NCBI GenBank assembly: GCA_937899895.1
Contig: CALBQR010000039.1
Location: 1-44,599 of the forward strand
Direction of reading: 5' to 3'
Length of the DNA: 44,599 nucleotides
Source of the DNA: an uncultured Alistipes sp.
GTDB taxonomy: Bacteria > Bacteroidota > Bacteroidia > Bacteroidales > Rikenellaceae
Shown piece by piece: positions 33,154 through 41,118 of the stretch. Made by a program: the position numbers and the translations under genes. The first letter of the stretch is position 1. Each line of letters opens with the position of its first letter. A model generated the notes under the pieces. The model searched no databases and was not told where the DNA came from. It saw only the letters and a list, made by a program, of their open reading frames with translations.

Positions 33154-34052
33154 TTCTTTTTCTTCGCTTTTTTAGTTTTGGGATTTGCTGCGACAGCCTT
33201 CGGTGCACTCTGCGCTGCTTTGGGTTCGATTGCGGGATTTTTCATTGCATACCAGATAAGAACAAAGGCAGCAATGATAAACGGCACGCTCAACAACTGG
33301 CCCATATTGAGTGTCATCGACTGCTCGAAAGCCTCCTGATTCTCCTTGACGAACTCGATCAAAAAGCGAGTCAGGAAGATGCCGATCAGACCCACTCCGA
33401 ACATCAGACCAGGACGACGGCGGGCCATATCGCGCTTATAGTACAGATACATCAATATCACAAATGTAATCACATAGCACAGAGCCTCATAGATCTGTGC
33501 AGGATGACGTGCAACCATCTCCGCAACGGGGGTACCGACAGGGTACATACGCGCAAAGATAAAGCCCCAAGGCAGGTCGGTCGGAGCACCGACAATCTCC
33601 GAATTGAAGAGGTTGCCCAGACGGACAAATGCACCACCGATTGCCACCGCGATCATAATACGATCCAGCGACCAAAGGTAGGGCAATTTATTGCGACGCG
33701 AGAAGAGCCAAAGACCGATCAGAAGGCCGATCGCAGCACCGTGGCTCGCCATTCCGCCATCGCGGATATCGGTCAAAATGCGTAGTGGCTCGGCCAGATA
33801 TTTATCAGGCTCATAGAAGAGACAATGACCTACACGTGAGCCGATTATCGTTGCCAGCGTGCCGAAGTAGAAGATCGACTCCGACACCTTTTCGGGCAGT
33901 CCCTCGCGCTTCACAAAACGGTCGAACATATATGCCGCCAAACCGATTGCCAATGCCCACATCAAACCATAGTAGCGGATGTCGAAACTATCGCCAAGAC
34001 GTACCAAAACGGGATTAAAATCCCAATATATTGTCAAAAATTGATTAATCAT
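33147..34052 (-). CDS. lgt: Prolipoprotein diacylglyceryl transferase
   Basis: Transfers diacylglyceryl from phosphatidylglycerol to the lipobox Cys of prolipoproteins. This fits the many lipoproteins in the window. About seven membrane helices are seen. Family motifs are IRYYGLMWALAIGLA, the DGGMASHGAAIG loop and VRLGNLFNSEIVG. The C-terminal 20 residues are Lys/Ala-rich, an addition common in this phylum. No strong promoter was seen upstream; the weak CAAATATC match at 34116 has the wrong spacing. Confidence 0.96.
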   Translation of the reverse strand: MINQFLTIYWDFNPVLVRLGDSFDIRYYGLMWALAIGLAAYMFDRFVKREGLPEKVSESIFYFGTLATIIGSRVGHCLFYEPDKYLAEPLRILTDIRDGGMASHGAAIGLLIGLWLFSRRNKLPYLWSLDRIMIAVAIGGAFVRLGNLFNSEIVGAPTDLPWGFIFARMYPVGTPVAEMVARHPAQIYEALCYVITFVILMYLYYKRDMARRRPGLMFGVGLIGIFLTRFLIEFVKENQEAFEQSMTLNMGQLLSVPFIIAAFVLIWYAMKNPAIEPKAAQSAPKAVAANPKTKKAKKKKW

Positions 34053-34151
34053 AGGTATTACTCTTTTTTGTTGATTCTACTTTATCGTTTATTCTGTTCT
34101 CAATATGTTTCCTTACAAATATCTGCCCCACCGAACAAATCTGCCCGCTGA

Positions 34152-34838
34152 CTATCTGGCCGTAATCTCCAAAATGCCACGAATCAGATAGAGTGTCCGC
34201 ACCTTGCAACGCGCCATAACACACGAGCCGTTCGGAATGGTCGGTCCCGATAGCTCCAACTCGAATTTCGGGCTTATGGTCTGAATATTGCAGATTGTGG
34301 TAAATTTATTGGCAACAACAAGATATTGCCCGCGACGCACATATCGCGAATTTACTCGATGCAGAAACAGATACGCGCCATCATTAATACCATCCTTACC
34401 GCGCCAATTATGGGCCATAACCACATTGCAATCCTCGAAACCGGGGAGCGTAACACGGCCATCGGGCTCATCGGCCTCAACACGATCAATATCGGCCGGA
34501 CACGAACATTTGTAGAATGGTATTCCGTAGGGATTGCTGCCATCAATGGTCATTGTGCCGGCACCGGTCAGCAACCACGAGAAATTGAGATGTGGATAGT
34601 GGTCGATAATTCGCCGTGCCAAATCGCGGCTGATACCGTTGTTGCCCTTCTTGATCTGGTAGAGATTCTCGCCACGCGCAAGGCCGATGAAACGGGCAAA
34701 GGCATTGACACTCATACCACTCGCTTTGATAACGGCCTCGATGCGCTGCCAAGCAGATAGCCCTGCGCCTTGATCGTCATTCTGTTCAATGTCGAAGGCG
34801 GCACTTGTCATTGCGTTCTGTTTGGTGATCTCTTCCAT
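34152..34838 (-). CDS. XRE-type regulator with degenerate S24-like C-terminal domain
   Basis: A 228-residue repressor-like protein: a helix-turn-helix region at about residues 28-80 (SVNAFARFIG, ENLYQIKKGNNGISRDLARRI), then a C-terminal beta-rich domain resembling S24 proteins (DGAYLFLHRVNSRYVRRGQYLVVANKF). The GDSM serine motif is absent; the aligned position reads AHNWRGKDGI, and no clear catalytic Lys is seen, so autocleavage is not expected. It may sense a ligand or act constitutively. A second in-frame ATG (MTSAAF) lies nine codons in. It is divergent from tRNA-Arg. Confidence 0.75.
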   Translation of the reverse strand: MEEITKQNAMTSAAFDIEQNDDQGAGLSAWQRIEAVIKASGMSVNAFARFIGLARGENLYQIKKGNNGISRDLARRIIDHYPHLNFSWLLTGAGTMTIDGSNPYGIPFYKCSCPADIDRVEADEPDGRVTLPGFEDCNVVMAHNWRGKDGINDGAYLFLHRVNSRYVRRGQYLVVANKFTTICNIQTISPKFELELSGPTIPNGSCVMARCKVRTLYLIRGILEITAR

Positions 34839-34898
34839 CGGGTTAATCAGTTAGCATTTTCAAAATACAAAAATTTTTCTCATCTTTGCCCTCTCGTT

Positions 34899-34970
34899 GG
34901 TCCCGTAGTTCAATGGATAGAATATATGATTCCGGTTCATACGATATGGGTTCGATTCCCGTCGGGACTA
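34899..34970 (+). tRNA. tRNA-Arg (CCG anticodon)
   Basis: A 72-nt cloverleaf: acceptor GGTCCCG with CGGGACT (G1-U72), D-arm GTTC...GAAT, anticodon stem TATGA/TCATA with loop TTCCGGT (CCG, codon CGG), T-arm ATGGG-TTCGATT-CCCGT and discriminator A. CCA is not encoded. A near-consensus -7, CATCTTTG (34881-34888), lies 10 bp upstream. Confidence 0.93.
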
Positions 34971-35112
34971 CTTTCAAAAGCAAAGCGAGGTAAATCTTCA
35001 CTCGCAAAAATACAATATTAATATTGATTTTGCAAGAATACATTGTATTTCGCCCACCACTGATCGGCGGGTGAGCAATCCCGATTTGTCGTTATGATTC
35101 TACTAATGAGAA

Positions 35113-35853
35113 CTATCTCTGGTCCCCAGACTCCTCACGCCAACTACTCGCATTGTGGCGCAAATAGGGACAATAGATCTCTGCGATGGAATCTTGTTCA
35201 AACATTTCGTTTGTAGGGTTCCAATGGTGCCAACGAGCCATATCCACCTCATTACACAGCTGATTGGTAACATAAAGCTCGGTCAACACCTGAACACAGA
35301 GCGGCAATAAACGACGATCCAAACTCAGATCTTTACCAAAGAACTCAATCAATCGCTCCAAGCAATCATCAAATTCTACAAGGTAGGCATATATGGCCGT
35401 AAATTCACCCCGATTAAGGATCAGCAGATACTCTGCTCGATTGAGATGCTGCACCGTAAATAGCGCAAATTTATTGCGATCAGACTCATCATTCGGGTCA
35501 TAGCAGTCGATAACCTGCTCGCGTGTCAAGGCATTGCGAATGGTGATATTCTCCTGCATATATAGGTCATAGACATTCTCGGCAAACAACATTCCTCCCG
35601 TATCTGCTTTGTCGCGCTCGAAATATTCATAGCTCTCCTCCATCGCTTTCATAATTGCCAAGCGTTGCCTAACATCGCACTTTTGATGATATTCGGCAGG
35701 GAAATCTTCCGCGCACAACTCCTTATCGTAGTTGGTATAATCAAAGGTATCATCCTCGATGATCAGTTCGGGGTCAATCGGGTTTGTGCAAGCCATATTT
35801 ACACAAACAACCATAGCGAGCAGACAGAGTTGTTCAAAGAGTCGTCGTTTCAT
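35113..35853 (-). CDS. Lipoprotein of unknown function
   Basis: A 246-residue protein beginning MKRRLFEQLCLLAMVV with lipobox NMAC (Cys22). The mature part is acidic and helix-rich (ECCE-type composition, many Tyr, Asp and Cys) with no domain that I recognise. The longer open frame to 36018 is rejected because the promoter at 35919-35949 lies inside it. An ATG at 35874 is the other possible start. Base composition is more AT-rich than in the neighbouring genes. Confidence 0.7.
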   Translation of the reverse strand: MKRRLFEQLCLLAMVVCVNMACTNPIDPELIIEDDTFDYTNYDKELCAEDFPAEYHQKCDVRQRLAIMKAMEESYEYFERDKADTGGMLFAENVYDLYMQENITIRNALTREQVIDCYDPNDESDRNKFALFTVQHLNRAEYLLILNRGEFTAIYAYLVEFDDCLERLIEFFGKDLSLDRRLLPLCVQVLTELYVTNQLCNEVDMARWHHWNPTNEMFEQDSIAEIYCPYLRHNASSWREESGDQR

Positions 35854-35918
35854 TGTAAGAGGTCGATTTTTCATAACATCACACCCATAGAGAGGTGTAA
35901 TTCTGTTCCGGTTAACTA

Positions 35919-35949
35919 CAAAGTTAGTAATATTTATGCTCTCTGCAAA
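35919..35949 (-). promoter_or_regulatory. Promoter of the unknown lipoprotein gene
   Basis: Minus strand TTTG (35946-35949), a 19-bp spacer and TAACTTTG (35919-35926), a full consensus match, about 65 bp before the start at 35853. It fixes the usable start codons to 35874 or 35853. Confidence 0.78.
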
Positions 35950-35991
35950 TATTTTTCTTGCATCGAAGGGTGATTTTCTGCAAAAAATTGC

Positions 35992-35999
35992 TATTTTTG
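35992..35999 (+). promoter_or_regulatory. -7 element of the histidine kinase operon
   Basis: TATTTTTG fits TAnnTTTG, 43 bp before the kinase start at 36043. The -33 is weak. It is back to back with the lipoprotein promoter. Confidence 0.5.
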
Positions 36000-36042
36000 T
36001 AAAAACTCTGCGGCACAAAGAGTTAAGTAAAACCCACTCGAT

Positions 36043-37023
36043 ATGATCCTTAAAGGTCTGATTATTATATCAATCATTCTCCAAACGCTGGCTACAATCG
36101 TAGCCATCCGTCTGGTGCGCCGTACCAAATACAACTCGATCTGGATTCTGCTGATCATTGCACTGACCGCGATGTCATTCACCCGATACGGACAATATAT
36201 CCAGATGTATGTCGATGATGCAGATTTCAACGTTCCGAACGATCTGTTTATCTGGCTCGGTGCAATTGCATCGCTCTGTCTGGCAGTCGGTGTGCTCTAT
36301 GCGCACAAGCTATTCACATATATCGAGCACCTTGACTATCAGCGCAAATTGACCAACAAACGAATTTTGGCAGCCGTATTGCGCACCGAAGAGAAGGTTC
36401 GTTCGCGTTACTCGCGCGAGCTGCACGACGGAATGGGGCCCCTACTCTCGTCGGCAAAGATGTCGATGTCGGTGCTGGCAAAGCGCACCCACTCTGACGA
36501 AGATCGAGAGTTGATTGCCTCAACCTCGGCCGTCATTGAAGAGGCTATACGTGCATTGCGCGAGATATCGAATAACCTATCGCCGCAGGTGCTCAACGAT
36601 TTCGGATTGGTGCGCGGCATAACCAACTTTATCAACAAAAACCCTCAACTGCGCCAAATCGACGTGCAGTTCAACACCTCGCTGCGCAAAGAGCGTTTCA
36701 ACAGCGATATAGAAGTCATACTCTACCGTGTAGTGTGCGAACTGATTAACAACTCGCTCAAACATTCGGGTTGCACGCAGATTAGACTCTCGCTCGAACA
36801 TCTTTACGACCGTCTCTACCTGATATATAGCGACAATGGTCGCGGATTCGATGTGCGGGCTGTAACCGATTGCGGTATGGGTATGTCGAACATCACCTCC
36901 CGAATAAACTCTCTCGGCGGTCAGATCGACATCACAAGTCGCCCCAATAAGGGTATGCAGGCCTCGATCGTAGTGAGCATAACGGGAGAGAATATTAATA
37001 ACGATGATGAAGAAAAAAGATAA
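36043..37023 (+). CDS. NarL-type sensor histidine kinase (HisKA_3)
   Basis: A 326-residue membrane kinase. There are three hydrophobic segments (about 3-20, 32-50 and 68-88) with a short extracytoplasmic loop, then a coiled segment. The DHp motif is SRELHDGMGPLLSS (phospho-His near 129). The HATPase domain has an N box ELINNSLKHS, DNGRGFD and GMGMSNITSRI. There is no large sensor domain, so it probably senses a membrane or intracellular cue. It forms an operon with the response regulator 6 bp downstream. Confidence 0.92.
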   Translation: MILKGLIIISIILQTLATIVAIRLVRRTKYNSIWILLIIALTAMSFTRYGQYIQMYVDDADFNVPNDLFIWLGAIASLCLAVGVLYAHKLFTYIEHLDYQRKLTNKRILAAVLRTEEKVRSRYSRELHDGMGPLLSSAKMSMSVLAKRTHSDEDRELIASTSAVIEEAIRALREISNNLSPQVLNDFGLVRGITNFINKNPQLRQIDVQFNTSLRKERFNSDIEVILYRVVCELINNSLKHSGCTQIRLSLEHLYDRLYLIYSDNGRGFDVRAVTDCGMGMSNITSRINSLGGQIDITSRPNKGMQASIVVSITGENINNDDEEKR

Positions 37024-37028
37024 CGGAT

Positions 37029-37682
37029 ATGCAACCTTACAAAATTTTTCTGGTCGATGACCACACTCTGTTTCGCAACGGATTGCGCGGGTTGCTTGAC
37101 TCGCGTGAGGATTGCGTCGTGGTGGGCGAAGCCTCAACGGGCGAAGAGTTTTTGGAGCATCTGCAAGAGTGCGATGCCGATGTGGTCTTTATGGATATTG
37201 CAATGCCCGGCATCAAAGGCGACGAAGCTACTGCACGTGCGCTCGAAATGCGACCCGATTTGAAGATTATCACCCTCTCGATGTTTGGCGACGATGACTA
37301 CTACTACCGTATGGTATCGGTCGGAGCGAAGGGCTTTTTGTTGAAGAGTTCGGATATCGACGAGGTTATTACCGCAATCGAAACCGTAGGGGCCGGAGGT
37401 AGCTATTTCTCGCAAGAGTTGCTCGATTCGCTGGTCAATAATCTGCATACCACCCCGCAAGTCGAGGCCGAGCCGGAGGATGAGGAATCCCTATCGGAGC
37501 GCGAGTTGGAGGTACTGCTCGAAATTTGCAAAGGCTTATCGAACCAACAAATAGCCGATAAGCTCTTTATCTCGAAGCGTACAGTCGATAAGCACCGTGC
37601 GAACATTTTGGCAAAGACGGGCTGTCCCAATACGGCCAATTTGGTGGTCTATGCAATTAAGCACAATTTGGTCGAAGTTTAA
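37029..37682 (+). CDS. NarL/LuxR-family response regulator
   Basis: 217 residues: a receiver domain with the acidic pair Asp10/Asp11, phospho-acceptor Asp56 (VVFMDIAMPG) and Lys106 (GFLLKSS), then an acidic linker and a LuxR-type helix-turn-helix (LSERELEVLLEICKGLSNQQ, cut here at 20 residues). All phosphorylation residues are intact. It is the cognate partner of the kinase just upstream; targets are unknown. Confidence 0.95.
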   Translation: MQPYKIFLVDDHTLFRNGLRGLLDSREDCVVVGEASTGEEFLEHLQECDADVVFMDIAMPGIKGDEATARALEMRPDLKIITLSMFGDDDYYYRMVSVGAKGFLLKSSDIDEVITAIETVGAGGSYFSQELLDSLVNNLHTTPQVEAEPEDEESLSERELEVLLEICKGLSNQQIADKLFISKRTVDKHRANILAKTGCPNTANLVVYAIKHNLVEV

Positions 37683-37690
37683 GACGAGAA

Positions 37691-37721
37691 TCACAATTCA
37701 CAATTAATAATTCACAATTAA
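37691..37721 (+). repeat. CACAATT-type short tandem repeat
   Basis: Imperfect repeats of TTCACAATTAATAA-like units immediately before a terminator. The same type occurs at 18717-18747. Confidence 0.55.
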
Positions 37722-37722
37722 T

Positions 37723-37757
37723 AAAAATCGCACCTCCCCGAAGGAAGTGCGATTTTT
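37723..37757. terminator. Bidirectional terminator
   Basis: AAAAATCGCAC (37723-37733) pairs with GTGCGATTTTT (37747-37757), extended inward by CTCC/GGAA with one mismatch. It separates the response regulator from the convergent sigma-54 activator gene. Confidence 0.85.
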
Positions 37758-37786
37758 TAGTTTGAGGTTTATTATGCACTTTTGAC

Positions 37787-38935
37787 TCACAGCACATTTG
37801 CCGCGGCATAACGCTCAACATCAGAGAGTGTTATACGATCGCCACTGAGGATAATCAGCCGTTCGATAACGTTCCTCAACTCGCGGATATTACCACTCCA
37901 CGGCATCTGACGCAAAAGATCGAGAGCACCCCTTTCGATCGGTTTCGGAGAGAGCGAATATTCGCCACTGATCTTCTCGACAAAATGCTCGGCAAGCATC
38001 GGGATATCCTCCCTACGATCGGCCAACGACGGAACAGAGATCACAATCACACTCAATCGATGGTAGAGATCCTCTCGGAAATTGCCGCGCCGTATCTCAT
38101 CTCGCAAATTCTTATTCGTAGCCGCCACAACACGCACATTGACATCAATATCACGGTCGCTGCCCACACGGCTGATCCGATTCTCCTGCAACGCGCGAAG
38201 CACCTTCGCCTGCGCCGAAAGGCTCATATCGCCAATCTCATCCATAAAAAGCGTTCCTCCTGCCGCCTGCTCGAACTTACCTTTGCGCTGCTTTACCGCC
38301 GAGGTAAATGCCCCCTTCTCGTGGCCAAAGAGTTCGCTCTCGATCAACTCCGAAGGAATAGCCGCACAATTCACCTCAACAAAAGGGGCTCCCGCCCGTC
38401 GGCTCTTCTCGTGTAACCATCGGGCAACAAGCTCCTTACCCGTACCATTGGCACCCGTAATCAGCACTCGCGCCTCTGACGGAGCAACCTTCTCGATCAA
38501 TTCGCGCACGTGGGCAATTGCCTCCGAATTGCCGACAATCTCCTCCACCCTCGCATTGCGACGACGCGGTCGCACAACAACCGGCGCACAAGGCTCTTCA
38601 CTCTGCGGCTCGCTCTCGGTCGAGGCCTTACGAATGGCTCCGAGCAATCTGTTCATATCTATCGGGCGGGTCAAAAACTCGGTTGCCCCCGACCGCACAG
38701 CCTCGACAGCCGCCTCAACCGAAGGCTCCGACGAAAGAACAATGAACGGAATACCGACGCGTGGCACGCTGTGTGCATCATCAGTGAGGATAATATCGAA
38801 GGGCGAGTGCGAGCAGGCCTCGGCCGCATCGGTCGGTGTAGCTGCACTCTCGGTGGCATAACCCTCATATTCGAGACGCTCGCGCAGGGTGTTTCGCATA
38901 CTTTTCGAGCGATCGACAATCAAAACTTTTGTCAT
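37787..38935 (-). CDS. Sigma-54 activator with shortened receiver and no Fis domain
   Basis: 382 residues from ATG 38935 (MTKVLIVDRSKSMR). The N-terminal receiver (about 1-105) is degenerate: only one of the acidic pair is present (Asp8-Arg9), the phospho-site region ILTDD (Asp52/Asp53) is followed by a loop about a dozen residues shorter than usual, and the conserved Lys is Arg90. The AAA+ domain is complete, with Walker A GANGTGKE (161-168), GAFTSA in place of GAFTGA, Walker B GGTLFMDEIGD and the arginine-finger region. The protein stops just after the AAA+ lid (YAAANVL), so the usual C-terminal Fis helix-turn-helix is absent. It may work from solution without DNA binding, as reported for FlgR- and CtcC-type activators. 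Confidence 0.88.
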   Translation of the reverse strand: MTKVLIVDRSKSMRNTLRERLEYEGYATESAATPTDAAEACSHSPFDIILTDDAHSVPRVGIPFIVLSSEPSVEAAVEAVRSGATEFLTRPIDMNRLLGAIRKASTESEPQSEEPCAPVVVRPRRRNARVEEIVGNSEAIAHVRELIEKVAPSEARVLITGANGTGKELVARWLHEKSRRAGAPFVEVNCAAIPSELIESELFGHEKGAFTSAVKQRKGKFEQAAGGTLFMDEIGDMSLSAQAKVLRALQENRISRVGSDRDIDVNVRVVAATNKNLRDEIRRGNFREDLYHRLSVIVISVPSLADRREDIPMLAEHFVEKISGEYSLSPKPIERGALDLLRQMPWSGNIRELRNVIERLIILSGDRITLSDVERYAAANVL

Positions 38936-38940
38936 ATGAA

Positions 38941-39004
38941 TTGGAATAGAAGAAAATTTGTGTATTTTTGCACCAAAGTTAGCCATTTACCCCCAACAAT
39001 CCAA
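38941..39004. promoter_or_regulatory. Overlapping divergent promoters (sigma-54 activator / DUF4290)
   Basis: Rightward: TTG (38941-38943), a 19-bp spacer and TATTTTTG (38963-38970). Leftward, minus strand: TTG (39003-39005 region), about a 20-bp spacer and TAACTTTG (38974-38981). The two -7 elements are 3 bp apart, so each predicted transcription start falls inside the other's -7. Confidence 0.62.
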
Positions 39005-39162
39005 TCTTCGGTGGGCAAGGCCAACAAGCGTAATTTTGCAAACTAAACATCTGCAAACGAGCTATTTCCGTTGGCTTTAACGGATATCGAACTATCGACT
39101 TGCAGCATCACGTACAACCAGATTTCACACTTCCGGAATCAGACGGAACAAATTCGCATACG

Positions 39163-39861
39163 ATGAAAAAGAACTATAATTACACTCGCCAAAAGCTATT
39201 CCTGCCCGAATATGGTCGCCATATTCAGGAGATGGTCGATTCATTGCTGTTGATCGAAGATCGACGCGAGAGAAATCGACAGGCCCGCGCCGTAATCGCC
39301 GTAATGGGAAATGTCAATCCTCTGCTGCGCGACACGGCAGATTTCACTCATAAGTTGTGGGATCATATGTTCATAATGTCTGATTTTAAGCTCGATGTGG
39401 ATTCGCCCTACCCTCCCGTAACACGCGAATCACTCACCGTACGACCCAAAAAGATGCGATACTCGAACAATCACATTATGTACAAGCACTACGGCAAGAG
39501 TGTCGAGCGTATGATCCGCTCACTCGAAGGTCAGACCAACCCCACGGTGTTGGCAAATACGATCGACAATATCGCCCGATATATGCGCGCCAAGAGCTAT
39601 GAGTACAATGAAGAGCACCCCAACAACGAGGTGATCATTCGCGATATAAAACGAATGTCCGAAGGTCGTATCGAGCTGAACGAATCTGCTTTGAATAATC
39701 TCCGAAGCGACTATAAACAGCACCATTCGGCACGTGGCGGAAAGGGCCAACAGGGTAAGCAGCAGGGCAAAGGGCAGAAACGACAGCAGAAGAACAACCG
39801 TTTCCAGCACAATGCCAAAGGAGCGAAGAATAACGGTCAGCGACGCAATTTCACGAAGTAG
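39163..39861 (+). CDS. DUF4290 protein with basic low-complexity tail
   Basis: 232 residues. The DUF4290 region begins with YTRQKLFLPEYGRHIQEMV, which fixes the start at 39163 rather than an in-frame ATG at 39100. The fold is mostly helical with conserved LRDTADFTHKLWDH. The last 45 or so residues are Lys/Gln/Gly/Arg-rich and disordered, suggesting nucleic-acid or ribosome contact (inference). The family is confined to Bacteroidota and has no settled function. Confidence 0.85.
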   Translation: MKKNYNYTRQKLFLPEYGRHIQEMVDSLLLIEDRRERNRQARAVIAVMGNVNPLLRDTADFTHKLWDHMFIMSDFKLDVDSPYPPVTRESLTVRPKKMRYSNNHIMYKHYGKSVERMIRSLEGQTNPTVLANTIDNIARYMRAKSYEYNEEHPNNEVIIRDIKRMSEGRIELNESALNNLRSDYKQHHSARGGKGQQGKQQGKGQKRQQKNNRFQHNAKGAKNNGQRRNFTK

Positions 39862-39889
39862 CAAAGTACAATACGTCATACGAAAATCG

Positions 39890-39918
39890 GGGCAGGCAAT
39901 GAAAAGTCTGCCCTTTTT
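39890..39918 (+). terminator. Terminator of the DUF4290 gene
   Basis: GGGCAGGC (39890-39897) pairs with GTCTGCCC (39906-39913) with one G-U pair, loop of 8, then five T. Confidence 0.8.
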
Positions 39919-39920
39919 CG

Positions 39921-39950
39921 TTTGTTTTATCGGAAAAAGGTGTATATTTG
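39921..39950 (+). promoter_or_regulatory. Promoter of the TlpA-like lipoprotein gene
   Basis: TTTG (39921-39924), an 18-bp spacer and TATATTTG (39943-39950), 36 bp before the start at 39986. Confidence 0.68.
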
Positions 39951-39985
39951 TAGTTTGTAATAAGAAAACAATAAAAATACTCTAT

Positions 39986-41107
39986 ATGAAAAGAATTTTC
40001 ATTCTGATCGCAACTGCTCTCGCGGCAGTAGCTTGCAACAGTGGCGACATCAAACTTGACGGCCGTCTTATCGGCTGCGATACCACAACGGTATATATCG
40101 AATCGCTCAGCGCATCGCTGGGTGGTAAAATCATCGACTCGGTACGCACCGATGCTAACGGCAAATTCAGCGTTAAGATCAAGGCTGACGACGAGCAGAT
40201 GAACCTCTACAACCTCAATTGCAACGGCCAGCGTATCCCTCTGCTGCTGACCAAGGGCGATGCCGTAACGATCAACTCGGTTGGCAGCCTTGCCCGCAAC
40301 TATGAGGTAACAGGCTCGGAGGAGTCGGCTCTGCTCAAAAAGATCACCTTCCTGATGCAAGATGGTGCAGCGCGTCTGGACTCGCTCTCGACCTGCTTCG
40401 CATCGCTGACCGATGAGGCCGCACGTCAGCAACTTTTGAAAGACTACACACAGGAGTACTACCGCATCAAGCGCGGTCAGATCGAGTTTATCGTAGAGAA
40501 TGCTTCGTCGATCGCTGCTCTCTATGCACTCTACCAGCGTCTGCCCAATGACGATGTTCTGTTCAATGGTCAGAACGACGTTGTCTATTACCGTATGGTT
40601 GCAGACTCGATCGCCGAGCGTTATCCCCAATCGCCCTACCTCGGTCTGGTACGCCGCGATATTGCCACGATGGATATCGTTTCGAGCGCATACACCTCGC
40701 AACTGAACTTCCCCGACTTGGAGATGCCCGATATGTTTGGCAATAAGATCAAACTCTCGTCGTTGGAGGGCAAGGTTATCTTGGTATATTTCTGGTCGGC
40801 TCTGGCAGGCAACAGCAACCAGCTCAATGCAGAGTTGAAAGAGACCTACGCAAAGTATGCCGAGCGCGGTTTTGAGATCTACCAGATCGGAGTTGATAAC
40901 TCGAAGGCCGTATGGGTAAGCGCAGTTCAAGAGCAGGATCTGCCTTGGATCTCGGTGAGCGACCTTTATGGCACCACTTCGCCTGCGTTGGGTCTGTACA
41001 ATGTTCAGAATGTCCCTGCAAACTTCCTTATCGACCGTCAGGGCAATATTGTAGCAAAGGATCTCTACGGCAGCGAGCTTGATAAGCACGTAGCCGCTCT
41101 GCTTTAA
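39986..41107 (+). CDS. Thioredoxin-fold (TlpA/ResA-like) lipoprotein lacking CXXC
   Basis: 373 residues from ATG 39986: signal peptide with lipobox AVAC (Cys17), an N-terminal DUF4369-type beta domain (about 20-115), a helical middle, then a C-terminal AhpC/TlpA-like thioredoxin fold (VILVYFWSALAGNSNQL ... VPANFLIDRQGNI). The active-site WCxxC is replaced by WSALAG, while the cis-Pro loop is kept, so classical disulfide chemistry is not possible. It may bind partners rather than reduce them. A longer in-frame reading from 39734 is rejected because it crosses the preceding gene, terminator and promoter. Confidence 0.88.
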   Translation: MKRIFILIATALAAVACNSGDIKLDGRLIGCDTTTVYIESLSASLGGKIIDSVRTDANGKFSVKIKADDEQMNLYNLNCNGQRIPLLLTKGDAVTINSVGSLARNYEVTGSEESALLKKITFLMQDGAARLDSLSTCFASLTDEAARQQLLKDYTQEYYRIKRGQIEFIVENASSIAALYALYQRLPNDDVLFNGQNDVVYYRMVADSIAERYPQSPYLGLVRRDIATMDIVSSAYTSQLNFPDLEMPDMFGNKIKLSSLEGKVILVYFWSALAGNSNQLNAELKETYAKYAERGFEIYQIGVDNSKAVWVSAVQEQDLPWISVSDLYGTTSPALGLYNVQNVPANFLIDRQGNIVAKDLYGSELDKHVAALL

Positions 41108-41118
41108 TACTCTCGGCG

